From Streptomyces brasiliensis (GTDB lineage: Bacteria > Actinomycetota > Actinomycetes > Streptomycetales > Streptomycetaceae), in NCBI RefSeq assembly GCF_014647875.1, contig NZ_BMQA01000037.1, positions 1 through 64,000 on the forward strand: 64,000 nt of DNA, written 5' to 3'. The notes beneath the pieces are model-generated. The model had not been told where the DNA came from, did no database searches, and worked only from the letters and a program-made list of their open reading frames with translations. Position numbers and translations under genes: made by a program. Below, one piece after another: positions 32,673 through 41,021 of the stretch. The number at the start of each line of letters is the position of its first letter. The stretch's first letter is position 1.

Positions 32673-34028
32673 ATGACCCCTCAGCCCAATCCCGAAGCCG
32701 GCGCCGCGGTGAAGGCCGCGGACCGTGCTCATGTGTTCCACTCCTGGTCCGCGCAGGAACTCATCGACCCGCTCGCCGTCGCCGGCGCCGAAGGGTCGTA
32801 CTTCTGGGACTACGACGGCAAGCGGTACCTGGACTTCACCAGCGGGCTCGTCTTCACCAACATCGGCTACCAGCACCCCAAGGTCGTCGCCGCGATCCAG
32901 GAACAGGCCGCGACCCTGTCCACGTTCGCGCCCGCGTTCGCCGTCGAGGCACGGTCCGAGGCGGCCCGGCTGATCGCCGAGCGGGCCCCCGGCGACCTGG
33001 ACAAGATCTTCTTCACCAACGCGGGCGCCGACGCCGTCGAGCACGCCGTGCGCATGGCCCGGCTGCACACCGGGCGGCCCAAGGTGCTGTCGGCCTACCG
33101 GTCGTACCACGGTGGTACGCAGCAGGCCGTGAACATCACCGGCGACCCGCGCCGCTGGCCCTCCGACAGCGCGACCGCCGGTGTCGTCCGCTTCTGGGCG
33201 CCCTTCCTCTACCGCTCCCGTTTCTACGCGGAGACGGAGGAGCAGGAATGCGCGCGGGCGCTCGAGCACCTCGAGACGACGATCGCCTTCGAGGGGCCCG
33301 GGACCATCGCCGCGATCATCCTGGAGACCATTCCGGGCACGGCCGGGATCATGGTGCCGCCCCCCGGTTATCTCGCCGGGGTGCGGGAGCTGTGCGACAA
33401 GTACGGGATCGTGTTCGTCCTGGACGAGGTCATGGCCGGGTTCGGGCGCACCGGTGAGTGGTTCGCGGCCGATCTGTCCGGCGTCGTACCGGACCTGATG
33501 ACCTTCGCCAAGGGCGTGAACTCGGGGTATGTGCCGCTGGGCGGTGTCGCGATCTCCGGGAAGATCGCGGAGACCTTCGGCAAGCGGGCCTACCCGGGCG
33601 GGCTGACGTATTCCGGTCATCCGCTCGCGTGCGCCGCGGCCGTCGCGACGATCAACGTCATGGCCGAGGAGGGCGTCGTCGAGAACGCCAGGCATCTCGG
33701 TGAGTCCGTCGTCGGGCCCGCGCTGCGCGAGCTGGCCGAGCGGCACCCCAGCGTCGGTGACGTGCGCGGTGTCGGCATGTTCTGGGCGCTGGAGCTGGTG
33801 AAGAACCGGGAGACGCGGGAGCCGCTGGTGCCGTACAACGCGGCGGGCGAGGCGAACGCGCCGATGGCCGCGTTCGGTGCCGCCGCGAAGAAGCACGGCC
33901 TGTGGCCCTTCGTGAACATGAACCGCACCCATGTGGTCCCGCCGTGCACCGCGACGGAGGCCGAACTGAAGGAGGGATTCGCCGCGCTCGACGCGGCGTT
34001 GGGCGTGGCCGACGAGTACACGGAGTAA
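32673..34028 (+). CDS. Class III PLP-dependent aminotransferase
   Basis: 451-aa PLP enzyme of the omega-aminotransferase class (aspartate aminotransferase family annotation). The PLP lysine is K280 in TFAKGVNSGYVPLGG; FFTNAGADAVEHAVRMAR, SYHGGTQQAVNITGDPRRWP and FVLDEVMAGFGRTG are the class III blocks. Length is usual. Relatives use beta-alanine, taurine or similar omega-amino donors with pyruvate; the substrate here is not predictable. It is divergent from the kinase gene and followed after 102 bases by a GntR regulator that may control it. Confidence 0.93.
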   Translation: MTPQPNPEAGAAVKAADRAHVFHSWSAQELIDPLAVAGAEGSYFWDYDGKRYLDFTSGLVFTNIGYQHPKVVAAIQEQAATLSTFAPAFAVEARSEAARLIAERAPGDLDKIFFTNAGADAVEHAVRMARLHTGRPKVLSAYRSYHGGTQQAVNITGDPRRWPSDSATAGVVRFWAPFLYRSRFYAETEEQECARALEHLETTIAFEGPGTIAAIILETIPGTAGIMVPPPGYLAGVRELCDKYGIVFVLDEVMAGFGRTGEWFAADLSGVVPDLMTFAKGVNSGYVPLGGVAISGKIAETFGKRAYPGGLTYSGHPLACAAAVATINVMAEEGVVENARHLGESVVGPALRELAERHPSVGDVRGVGMFWALELVKNRETREPLVPYNAAGEANAPMAAFGAAAKKHGLWPFVNMNRTHVVPPCTATEAELKEGFAALDAALGVADEYTE

Positions 34029-34076
34029 CTCCCCCGGAGCTGCCACCGGGGGAACCCGAACGCGTAAGGTGGCGTG

Positions 34077-34094
34077 CTCGTAGACATAAACGAG
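34077..34094. promoter_or_regulatory. Inverted repeat before GntR gene
   Basis: CTCGT (34077-34081) and ACGAG (34090-34094) are separated by AGACATAA. This short palindrome lies 37 bases before the ATG of the GntR gene and just after TAAGGT (34065-34070), a possible -10 box. GntR/FadR proteins commonly bind such sites in their own leader. Confidence 0.4.
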
Positions 34095-34130
34095 TACGTC
34101 ACCCGCACGTGTGAGGAGAGACCCCCGACC

Positions 34131-34823
34131 ATGCCGGGCAACGGCACCGTGACCCGCAGTACGCTGCGCCAGCAGATCGCGGACGCGCTTCGCGACGAGG
34201 TGCTGGCCGGGCGGCTCCAGCCGGGGCGCGCGTTCACGGTGAAGGAGATCGCCGAGCAGTACGGGGTCTCGGCCACCCCGGTCCGCGAGGCTCTGGTGGA
34301 CCTGTCCGCGCAGGGCATCCTCGAGGCGGACCAGCACCGCGGCTTCAGCGTCCCGGAGTACTCCCTCGACGACTACCGCGGCATGATCGAGGCCCGCTGT
34401 CTGGTCACGGACGGCATCTTCCACGCCCTCGGCGCCGGCCATCCGGCGTTCAAGGACCCGGACGACCCGCGTACGGCGGCGGCGCTCGCGACGGTGCGGC
34501 GACGAGGCGACGAGGCGCAGCGGGCCGCCGCCGCGGGCGACCTCACCATCCTCATCGGCTACGACCTGCGCTTCTGGCGCGAGCTGAGCGCCGTGTTCGG
34601 CAACCCCTACCTCGGCGACTTCCTCCACCGGCTGCGTGTGCAGTCCTGGGTGTGCGCGGTGCAGCACCTGCGCCGGCTGCCGGACCTGCGCGGCCTGCTG
34701 TGGGCCGGGCACACCCGGCTGGTCGACGCGCTGACCCAGCGGGACATCGAGGCGGCGCGCGCGGTCGTGGCCGAGTACAACGCGCAGAACCTCGCCCTGA
34801 TCGAGCGACTGGCCGCAGGGTGA
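34131..34823 (+). CDS. GntR-family (FadR/VanR-type) transcriptional regulator
   Basis: 230-aa regulator. The ATG at 34131 follows GAGGAGAG by about eight bases. The N-terminal winged helix is LRDEVLAGRLQPGRAFTVKE followed by IAEQYGVSATPVREALVDLS, and the all-helical FCD effector domain follows (YDLRFWRELSAVFGNPYLGD with a metal-type His pattern HRLRVQSWV). FCD-type GntR proteins usually sense small carboxylic acids. Its stop overlaps the GTG of the glycosyltransferase by four bases (GTGA), so both are expressed together. The aminotransferase upstream is another candidate target. Confidence 0.9.
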   Translation: MPGNGTVTRSTLRQQIADALRDEVLAGRLQPGRAFTVKEIAEQYGVSATPVREALVDLSAQGILEADQHRGFSVPEYSLDDYRGMIEARCLVTDGIFHALGAGHPAFKDPDDPRTAAALATVRRRGDEAQRAAAAGDLTILIGYDLRFWRELSAVFGNPYLGDFLHRLRVQSWVCAVQHLRRLPDLRGLLWAGHTRLVDALTQRDIEAARAVVAEYNAQNLALIERLAAG

Positions 34824-37279
34824 GCGGCCACCGTCCCGAGGCCGTCCGTGAGGCGAGCGGCCGACCCGAACTCGTCGATCTGTCCGTCGTCGTCCCCGCC
34901 TACAACGAGGAAGCGCGCCTCGGCCCCACCCTCGCCGCCGTCATCGCCTACCTCGACGCCAACGAGGGCCGGTGGGGCGAGTGGGAGCTGATCGTCGCCG
35001 ACGACGGCTCCACCGACGGCACCCGTGACGTGGTCACCGCCCTCGGGCATCCGCGCGTGCAGCTCGTCTCCGCTCCGCACAACCGCGGCAAGGGCCACGC
35101 CCTGCGCCTCGGGGTCGCCGCCTCGCACGGCCGCCGGGTACTGGTGACCGACGCCGACCTGGCCGCGCCGATCGAGGAGCTGGAGCGGCTCGACAAGGCG
35201 ATCGGCGAGGGCAACGCAGCGGCGATCGGCTCGCGCTCGGTGCCGGGCGCCGACATAGCCAACCACCAGCACCCGCTGCGTGAACTGCTCGGCCGCGCGG
35301 GGAACCTGCTGATACGGACGACCGCCGTGCCCGGCATCCGGGACACGCAGTGCGGCTTCAAACTCTTCGACGGTGACCGGGCCCGCGAGGCCTTCGGCGC
35401 CTCCCGGCTCGACGGCTGGGGCATCGACGTCGAGGTGCTGAGGCACTTCCACCGCGCGGACTGGCCGGTCGCCGAGGTGCCGGTGCGCTGGAGCCACCAG
35501 CCCGGCTCCAAGGTCGGCCCCCTCGACTACGGCCGGGTCCTCGCCGACCTGGCCCGCATCCGCGCCCGCGCCGTCCGTCCCGCCGACCTCCTGGCCGTCG
35601 TCCTGTTCCTGCTCATGGCGGGCGCCCTCTACTCGGGCCGCTTCTTCGACCCGGCCCACCGCTATCTCCCCGACTCCCTCCAGGACCAGAACCAGTGGGA
35701 GTGGTTCTTCGCGGTGACCGCCGACAACGTGGCCCACCTGCGCAACCCGCTCTTCTCCGACCTCCAGGGCTTCCCCGACGGCGTGAACCTCATGGCCAAC
35801 ACGGTCATGCTGGGCCTGTCCGTGCCGTTCGCCCCGGTCACGTGGGCGTTCGGCCCGGCGGTCGCGCTGAGCGTCTGCATGACCCTGGGCCTCGCGGCGA
35901 CCGCGGCCGCCTGGTACTGGCTGATCGTGAAGCGGGTCGTACGGCACCGCCCGGCGGCCTTCACCGGCGCCTGCCTGGCCGCGTTCGCGCCGCCGATGGT
36001 CAGCCATGCCAACGCGCACCCCAACTTCGTGATCCTGTTCATGATCCCGCTGATCATCGACCGCGCCCTGCGCCTGTGCGCGGGCACCCGGGTCGTGCGG
36101 GACGGGGTCGTGCTCGGCCTGATGGCGGCGTACCAGATCCTCCTGGGCGAGGAGCCGCTGCTCCTCGCGTCCATCGGCATGGCGCTGTTCGCCCTCGGCT
36201 ACGGCGTCCTGCGCCGGGAGGAGGCCCGGCAATCCTGGCGCCCGCTGCTGAAGGGCCTGCTGATCGGCGGTGCGGTCTGCCTGCCGCTCGTCGCCTACCC
36301 GCTGTACTGGCAGTTCGCCGGCCCGCAGAGCTACAAGAGCGTGCTGCACGGCGACAACGCGGGCAACAGCCCCCTCGCCCTGATCGCCTTCGGCGAGCGT
36401 TCGCTGATCGCGGGCAGCGCCGAGCGGGCGAACGCCCTGTCCCTCAACCCGACCGAACAGAACGCCTTCTACGGCTGGCCGCTGGTCGCACTCGCTCTCG
36501 CCATCGTCGTACGGCTGTGGGAGCGGGCCCTGGTCAAGGCGCTGGCGTTCACGGCGGTGGCCGCCGCGCTGCTGTCGCTCGGCCCGAAGATCCGCATCCC
36601 GCTCACCGACACCGTCTACCCCGGCCCCTGGGCGCTGCTCGCGCACAAGCCGCTGTTCGAGTCGGTGATCGAGGGCCGGCTCGCGATGATCTGCGCTCCG
36701 GCCCTGGGCATGCTGATCGCGATCGCCCTCGAGCGGCTGGCGGCGACGCGCCGCCCGACGAGGCAGTACGTCGGCCTGCTCGGCGTGGCCCTCGCCCTGT
36801 TCCCGCTGGTCCCGGCGCCGCTGAAGTCCGAGCCGCGGGCCGAGGTGCCGGCGTTCATCGCGGACGGCATGTGGAAGCCGTACGTCCACAAGGGCGAGTC
36901 GCTCGTCCCGGTGCCGCTGCCCGACCCCGGCTCCGCCGAGGCCCTGCACTGGCAGACGGCCGCCCACCTGGGCTTCAAGCTCCCCGGCGGCTACTTCAAC
37001 GGCCCCTACGGCGAGGACCGCATCGGCATCTACGGCGCCTCCCCGCGCTACACCTCCAACATGCTGCGGGACGTCCGCTACACCGGCAAGGCACCCGAGA
37101 TCGGCCGGAACTGGCGGGCGCAGGCACAGCAGGACTTCGCCTACTGGAAGGCGGGCGTCCTGGTACTCGCCCCGCAGCCCAACGACGGTCCCCTGCGCGA
37201 GACCCTGGAGAAGTTGACCGGGCGGCCCGGGAAGTGGATCGGCGGAGTGTGGGTATGGGACCTGCACGGGGGGAGCTGA
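34820..37279 (+). CDS. GT2 glycosyltransferase fused to polytopic membrane domain
   Basis: 819-aa protein. The N-terminal about 245 residues are a dolichyl-phosphate-mannose-synthase-type GT2 domain: VVVPAYNEEARLG, DDGSTDGTRD, TDADLAAPIEELER and RDTQCGFKLFDGD are all present. After residue 255 come about ten hydrophobic helices with a large extracytoplasmic loop (PDSLQDQNQWEWFF, SHANAHPNFVILFM) and a long C-terminal extracytoplasmic domain ending LTGRPGKWIGGVWVWD. This resembles a polyprenyl-phosphate-sugar synthase fused to a lipid-sugar-utilising integral transferase, a well-known but little-studied actinobacterial architecture. The gene is coupled to the GntR gene. The sugar and acceptor are unknown. 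Confidence 0.88.
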   Translation: MSGHRPEAVREASGRPELVDLSVVVPAYNEEARLGPTLAAVIAYLDANEGRWGEWELIVADDGSTDGTRDVVTALGHPRVQLVSAPHNRGKGHALRLGVAASHGRRVLVTDADLAAPIEELERLDKAIGEGNAAAIGSRSVPGADIANHQHPLRELLGRAGNLLIRTTAVPGIRDTQCGFKLFDGDRAREAFGASRLDGWGIDVEVLRHFHRADWPVAEVPVRWSHQPGSKVGPLDYGRVLADLARIRARAVRPADLLAVVLFLLMAGALYSGRFFDPAHRYLPDSLQDQNQWEWFFAVTADNVAHLRNPLFSDLQGFPDGVNLMANTVMLGLSVPFAPVTWAFGPAVALSVCMTLGLAATAAAWYWLIVKRVVRHRPAAFTGACLAAFAPPMVSHANAHPNFVILFMIPLIIDRALRLCAGTRVVRDGVVLGLMAAYQILLGEEPLLLASIGMALFALGYGVLRREEARQSWRPLLKGLLIGGAVCLPLVAYPLYWQFAGPQSYKSVLHGDNAGNSPLALIAFGERSLIAGSAERANALSLNPTEQNAFYGWPLVALALAIVVRLWERALVKALAFTAVAAALLSLGPKIRIPLTDTVYPGPWALLAHKPLFESVIEGRLAMICAPALGMLIAIALERLAATRRPTRQYVGLLGVALALFPLVPAPLKSEPRAEVPAFIADGMWKPYVHKGESLVPVPLPDPGSAEALHWQTAAHLGFKLPGGYFNGPYGEDRIGIYGASPRYTSNMLRDVRYTGKAPEIGRNWRAQAQQDFAYWKAGVLVLAPQPNDGPLRETLEKLTGRPGKWIGGVWVWDLHGGS

Positions 37280-37345
37280 CCTCGCGCCGCCCCCATTACT
37301 CTGCTTACCCGTGACTTGAGCACCGCGCTGTGTGAGGAGCCCTCT

Positions 37346-37996
37346 TTGGCCTGTGACCTGTGGCTGGTACCGCTCGTCGACGTGTTGTGCCACACCCCCG
37401 ACAACCCGTTCGCCGAGGAACTCGCGCAATACAACAAGGCGCTCGCCGAGGCCGGGCTCCCACCGGTGCCGGTGTACCAGTACATGCCGGGCCTGTCCGG
37501 CGAGGTCGCCCCGGTGGCCGGCTTCGACTACGACGCGCTGCACTTCCTGCGTCGCGTCTATCTCCTCCAGATGTGCGGGCTGCCGGTGACACCGGTGGAC
37601 GAACTGGGGGGTGACTACGGGCAGTTGCTGGAGATGTTCGAGTCGACGGCCCAGCAGTCGCACCTGGTGTGGCACTACGACCACGCGGGCGCCTACGTTC
37701 CGGTCGACTTCCCGCACCCGCTGTCCAACGACGAACTCCTGGAGGGCGGCGGCCCGTTGGGCTCCTCGCACGCGCTGCTGAGGGAGCTGGAACTGGTCGC
37801 CCCGTCGATCGGCATCGACCCCGCCAACCCCCCGGCGGCCCCCGCGCCCCCACAGGCCCCCACGGAGCTCGAGGAACCGGCGCTCCCGCCGCCCTACGAC
37901 CCCAGCCCCTTCGCCCGGGAACGCCACGTCTGGCTGGGCCTGCACGCGGCGGCGACCCGGTCGCTGGCCCAGGGCTCGATGATCGTCTTCAGCTGA
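37346..37996 (+). CDS. Conserved Streptomyces hypothetical protein
   Basis: 216-aa soluble protein. TTG at 37346 is used because GAGGAG lies eight bases before it and the resulting MACDLWLVPLVDVLCHTPDN is the form remembered from other Streptomyces. Segments such as QQSHLVWHYDHAGAYVPVDF and HALLRELELVAPSIGIDPAN are well conserved, and a Pro-rich stretch (PAAPAPPQAP) separates them from the C-terminal HVWLGLHAAATRSLAQGSMI. No known domain or catalytic site is visible. It is convergent with purA, separated by a strong terminator, and may be the last gene of the glycosyltransferase unit. Confidence 0.8.
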   Translation: MACDLWLVPLVDVLCHTPDNPFAEELAQYNKALAEAGLPPVPVYQYMPGLSGEVAPVAGFDYDALHFLRRVYLLQMCGLPVTPVDELGGDYGQLLEMFESTAQQSHLVWHYDHAGAYVPVDFPHPLSNDELLEGGGPLGSSHALLRELELVAPSIGIDPANPPAAPAPPQAPTELEEPALPPPYDPSPFARERHVWLGLHAAATRSLAQGSMIVFS

Positions 37997-38014
37997 CGGT
38001 TCCTGCGACGACGC

Positions 38015-38048
38015 ACGCCCCCAGCCGACGAAGACCGGCTGAGGGCGT
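38015..38048. terminator. Bidirectional terminator before purA
   Basis: ACGCCCCCAGCCG (38015-38027) pairs with CGGCTGAGGGCGT (38036-38048) except one C:A mismatch. It sits between two convergent genes, 19 bases from one stop and 17 from the other, so it can serve both. Confidence 0.8.
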
Positions 38049-38064
38049 GTCACGGCACCGGGGT

Positions 38065-39348
38065 CTACAGGAACGAGTTGATCTCGATCGTCTCGTCGCG
38101 GCCCGGTCCCACGCCGATCGCGGAGATCGGGGCGCCGGACATCTCCTCCAGCGCCTTGACGTAGCTCTGGGCGTTCTTCGGCAGGTCGGAGAAGGACTTC
38201 GCCTTGGTGATGTCCTCGGACCAGCCCGGCAGGTTCTCGTAGACCGGCTTCGCGTGGTGGAAGTCACTCTGCGAGTACGGCAGCTCCTCAACGCGCTTGC
38301 CGTCGATCTCGTACGCCACGCAGACGGGGATCTGCTCCCAGCCGGTGAGGACGTCGAGCTTGGTGAGGAAGAAGTCCGTGAGGCCGTTGACGCGGGTCGC
38401 GTAGCGGGCGATCACGGCGTCGAACCAGCCGCAGCGCCGGTCACGGCCCGTGGTCACGCCCCGCTCGCCGCCGATCCGGCGCAGCGCCTCGCCGTCCTCG
38501 TCGAACAGCTCGGTCGGGAAGGGACCGGCGCCGACGCGGGTCGTGTACGCCTTCAGGATGCCGATGACCCGGCTGATCTTCGTCGGACCCACGCCGGCGC
38601 CGGTGCAGGCACCGCCCGCGGTGGGGTTCGACGAGGTGACGAACGGATACGTGCCGTGGTCGATGTCGAGCAGCGTGCCCTGGCCGCCCTCGAACAGGAC
38701 GACCTTGTTCTCCTCCAGGGCCTGGTTGAGCACCAGCACCGTGTCGGCGACGTACGGCTTGATCTGCTCGGCGTAGCCCAGCAGCTCCTCGACCACCTGG
38801 TCCACGGCGATCGCGCGCCGGTTGTACAGCTTGGTGAGGATCTGGTTCTTGACGTCGAGGGCCGCCTCGACCTTCTGGGTGAGGATCGACTCGTCGTACA
38901 GGTCCTGGACCCGGATGCCGACGCGGTTGATCTTGTCGGCGTAGGTGGGGCCGATGCCGCGCCCGGTCGTGCCGATCTTCCGCTTTCCGAGGAAGCGTTC
39001 CGTGACCTTGTCGACGGTGACGTTGTACGGCGTGATCACGTGCGCGTTACCGCTGATCAGGAGCTTGGACGTGTCGACGCCTCGCTCGTTCAGACCGCTC
39101 AGCTCGGAGAGCAGGACCGACGGGTCGACGACAACGCCGTTGCCGATGACCGGCGTACAACCGGGAGAGAGGATTCCGGAAGGGAGCAGGTGGAGTGCAT
39201 ACTTCTGGTCACCGACGACCACCGTGTGGCCGGCGTTGTTGCCGCCCTGGTAACGGACGACATAGTCCACCGAGCCGCCGAGCAGGTCGGTGGCCTTCCC
39301 CTTGCCCTCGTCACCCCACTGAGCACCGAGCAGCACAAGTGCGGGCAC
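38065..39348 (-). CDS. purA: Adenylosuccinate synthase
   Basis: 427-aa enzyme that joins IMP and aspartate using GTP, the first committed step to AMP. P-loop GAQWGDEGKGKATD is at residues 8-21, catalytic His in NNAGHTVVVGDQ, IGTTGRGIGPTYADK and TSSNPTAGGACTGAG in the middle and GWFDAVIARYATRVNG near the C-terminus. Length is standard and the call is secure. GTG start with an AAGGGG at long spacing. The promoter region upstream (39349-39545) contains a conspicuous hairpin described separately. Confidence 0.97.
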   Translation of the reverse strand: MPALVLLGAQWGDEGKGKATDLLGGSVDYVVRYQGGNNAGHTVVVGDQKYALHLLPSGILSPGCTPVIGNGVVVDPSVLLSELSGLNERGVDTSKLLISGNAHVITPYNVTVDKVTERFLGKRKIGTTGRGIGPTYADKINRVGIRVQDLYDESILTQKVEAALDVKNQILTKLYNRRAIAVDQVVEELLGYAEQIKPYVADTVLVLNQALEENKVVLFEGGQGTLLDIDHGTYPFVTSSNPTAGGACTGAGVGPTKISRVIGILKAYTTRVGAGPFPTELFDEDGEALRRIGGERGVTTGRDRRCGWFDAVIARYATRVNGLTDFFLTKLDVLTGWEQIPVCVAYEIDGKRVEELPYSQSDFHHAKPVYENLPGWSEDITKAKSFSDLPKNAQSYVKALEEMSGAPISAIGVGPGRDETIEINSFL

Positions 39349-39475
39349 GCGCGTACACCCCTTCCGGGCGGGGCATGTCCAAGGTCAGGGGCGTACGCGT
39401 AGGGTTCACCGCCGCGCACCACCGCGACCGTCGTTGGCCGCACAACCGTCGGACCGGATGCCCCGGAATAGACGA

Positions 39476-39503
39476 AGCCCCTGGCGCAATAGCGCAAGGG
39501 GCT
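39476..39503 (-). promoter_or_regulatory. Hairpin in purA leader
   Basis: AGCCCC and GCGC (39476-39481, 39484-39487) pair with GCGC and GGGGCT (39492-39495, 39498-39503) around an AATA loop with two mispaired bases between the arms. It lies about 130 bases upstream of the purA GTG, and a -10-like TAGCAT is just above it at about 39516, so it would form at the 5' end of the purA transcript. It could be an attenuator, an mRNA-stabilising element or a terminator for the divergent side. Confidence 0.45.
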
Positions 39504-39545
39504 CTTGCACAAAGATGCTACCCGAGGAAGCGAGGCAGGACCGAG

Positions 39546-40397
39546 GTGGCGACTTTCGCGATGTCCGATCAGCTGCTGGTGATCATCGACCCGGTCGCCC
39601 GGCGGACGGACGGCGAGTCCGTTCGAATCGCGAAAGACGTGCTCAGCGCGGGTGCGACGACGAAGGTCTGCCTGCCGGACGGGCCCGAGGAATTCGCCCG
39701 CGCACTGGAGCGACGCGGCTCGCGGCGCCCCGTGGTGGTGGGCGACGACCGGGCGCTGGTCCGTGCGGTGTCCCTGCTGCACCGGCGGCGGGAGCTGGCC
39801 GGATGTGCGCTGTCGGTGGTGCCGGTCGGGGGTGTGCTGGCGCTGGCGGAGGCCCTGGGCGTGCCGACGGGGGCGGTCGCGGCGGCGCGGGCGGTCCTCG
39901 ACGGGGTCGAGCGCCGGATGGACCTGCTGGTCGACGACAGCGACGGCGTGGTGCTCGGCGCGCTGCGGATCCCCCCGCTCGCGGCACATGAGGCGACGGC
40001 CGCGGAACCCATGGTTTCCCCGCCGGGACGTCCGTGGCTGCGCACGACGTACAAGTCCCTGGTCCGCACCCTGGGTCCCCGGCCGGCGCCGGCCGCGCCC
40101 GCGCCGGTCGCGGCCCGGCTGCGGGTGGAGGTCGACGGGGAGACGGTCGTCGGCCTGGACCGCCCGGTGGAGGGCGTCTCGGTGACACCGGGCTCCGCCG
40201 GCCTGGCCGAGATCGAGATCCACCCCCTGCCGAACGGCACGGAGGCCATACCGCTCCGAGCGACCGGCCAGACGGTGACCGTGACGGGCCCGGACTTCCG
40301 CTACCGCGCGGACGCGACGGTGGCGGGACCGGTGCGGAGGCGGACCTGGCGGGTGGTGGAGGGAGCCTGGGGGCTCACGGTGCCGGTGGCGGGGTGA
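39546..40397 (+). CDS. Diacylglycerol-kinase-like protein
   Basis: 283-aa protein that resembles the DAGK/YegS lipid-kinase fold: LVIIDPVARRTDGESVRIAK at the N-terminus takes the place of NPxSG, and AGCALSVVPVGGVLALAEAL follows like the nucleotide-binding loop after it. However, the catalytic GGDGT motif is missing: at the expected position is VVVGDDRALVRAVS. The C-terminal half (PGSAGLAEIEIHPLPNGTEA, RYRADATVAGPVRRRTWRVV) fits the family's second domain. From memory, this divergent version is conserved downstream of purA in Streptomyces. The GTG at 39546 (with AGGA) is used; an ATG at 39561 is possible. Enzyme activity should not be assumed. Confidence 0.78.
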   Translation: MATFAMSDQLLVIIDPVARRTDGESVRIAKDVLSAGATTKVCLPDGPEEFARALERRGSRRPVVVGDDRALVRAVSLLHRRRELAGCALSVVPVGGVLALAEALGVPTGAVAAARAVLDGVERRMDLLVDDSDGVVLGALRIPPLAAHEATAAEPMVSPPGRPWLRTTYKSLVRTLGPRPAPAAPAPVAARLRVEVDGETVVGLDRPVEGVSVTPGSAGLAEIEIHPLPNGTEAIPLRATGQTVTVTGPDFRYRADATVAGPVRRRTWRVVEGAWGLTVPVAG

Positions 40398-40402
40398 GCC
40401 GG

Positions 40403-40431
40403 CAGGCCTCGTCTTCTTCGTCGGGGGCCTG
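40403..40431. terminator. Hairpin between convergent genes
   Basis: CAGGCC (40403-40408) and GGCCTG (40426-40431) close a loop of 17 bases. It lies six bases past the stop of the lipid-kinase-like gene and 15 bases beyond the stop of the oppositely oriented MarR gene, so it could stop both. Confidence 0.45.
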
Positions 40432-40446
40432 GTGTGATCAATACGC

Positions 40447-40947
40447 CTAGGACTCCACTCCCCCTCCGAAGACCCGGTCGCGGTGGGCTCGCCAGCGGTC
40501 CATCATCATGGCGATCTCGCCGTCGAGGAACTCGAAGAACGCCAGCGTCTCGGCAAGGCGCCGGCCCGCGGGGGTGGCCTCGCCGAGGCTGTCCACGCCC
40601 TCGCGCAGCGCGTGCTCCCAGCGCTTGATGACGGCTTCACGGCTGGTGAGGGCCTCGTACCACTGGTTGCTGTGGACCCGGTAGCGCTCGCGGCGCGAAC
40701 CGGGTTCACGCTCGCGCGCGACCATGTGCTGCTGGGCGAGGTAGCGCACGGCGCCGGAGACGGCGGCCGGGCTGACCTGGAGCAGGTCCCCGAGTTCGGC
40801 GGAGGTCAGGGAGCCTGAATCGGAGGACAGCAGGGCCGCGAACACGCGCGCGGGCATGCGCTGCATCCCGGCCTCGACGAGCTGCGCCGCGAATCCTTCC
40901 ACGAACTTCGAGACCGCTTCCGGGTCACGCCTCGCTGTTTCCGTCAT
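40447..40947 (-). CDS. GbsR/MarR-family transcriptional regulator
   Basis: 166-aa winged-helix repressor of the GbsR branch. Helix-turn-helix: GSLTSAELGDLLQVSPAAVS then GAVRYLAQQHMVAREREPGS as the wing, and a C-terminal dimerisation helix (RRLAETLAFFEFLDGEIAMM). It is divergent from the ABC exporter genes at 41022; the 74-base gap contains a 13-base palindrome. Members of this group in Streptomyces commonly repress drug or lipid exporters. The ATG start leaves only a very short leader. Confidence 0.9.
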   Translation of the reverse strand: MTETARRDPEAVSKFVEGFAAQLVEAGMQRMPARVFAALLSSDSGSLTSAELGDLLQVSPAAVSGAVRYLAQQHMVAREREPGSRRERYRVHSNQWYEALTSREAVIKRWEHALREGVDSLGEATPAGRRLAETLAFFEFLDGEIAMMMDRWRAHRDRVFGGGVES

Positions 40948-40991
40948 CCCACCACCTTAGCCGGGAGTTCATACGCTTCCTTAACTTCACA

Positions 40992-41004
40992 AATTTCTGA
41001 AATT
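40992..41004. promoter_or_regulatory. AT-rich palindrome, likely MarR operator
   Basis: AATTTC-T-GAAATT is a perfect odd palindrome in otherwise GC-rich DNA, 17 bases before the ATG of the ABC ATPase gene and between the divergent start sites. MarR-family proteins bind palindromes of this length. TTAACTTCACAAATT to its left could hold the -35 region. Confidence 0.6.
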
Positions 41005-41021
41005 AGCGTACGTTCCGAAGC

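Noticed and set aside
32418..34712. N-terminal extension of the kinase reading frame through the aminotransferase and GntR genes
   Set aside because: The frame is open only because of GC bias. The kinase domain begins right at the ATG at 32417 and the extension runs antisense to two well-recognised genes.
34607..38053. Very long minus-strand frame opposite the glycosyltransferase
   Set aside because: Its product is an Arg/Gly/Gln/Val-rich shadow without any domain, while the plus strand carries clear GT2 motifs and coupling to GntR.
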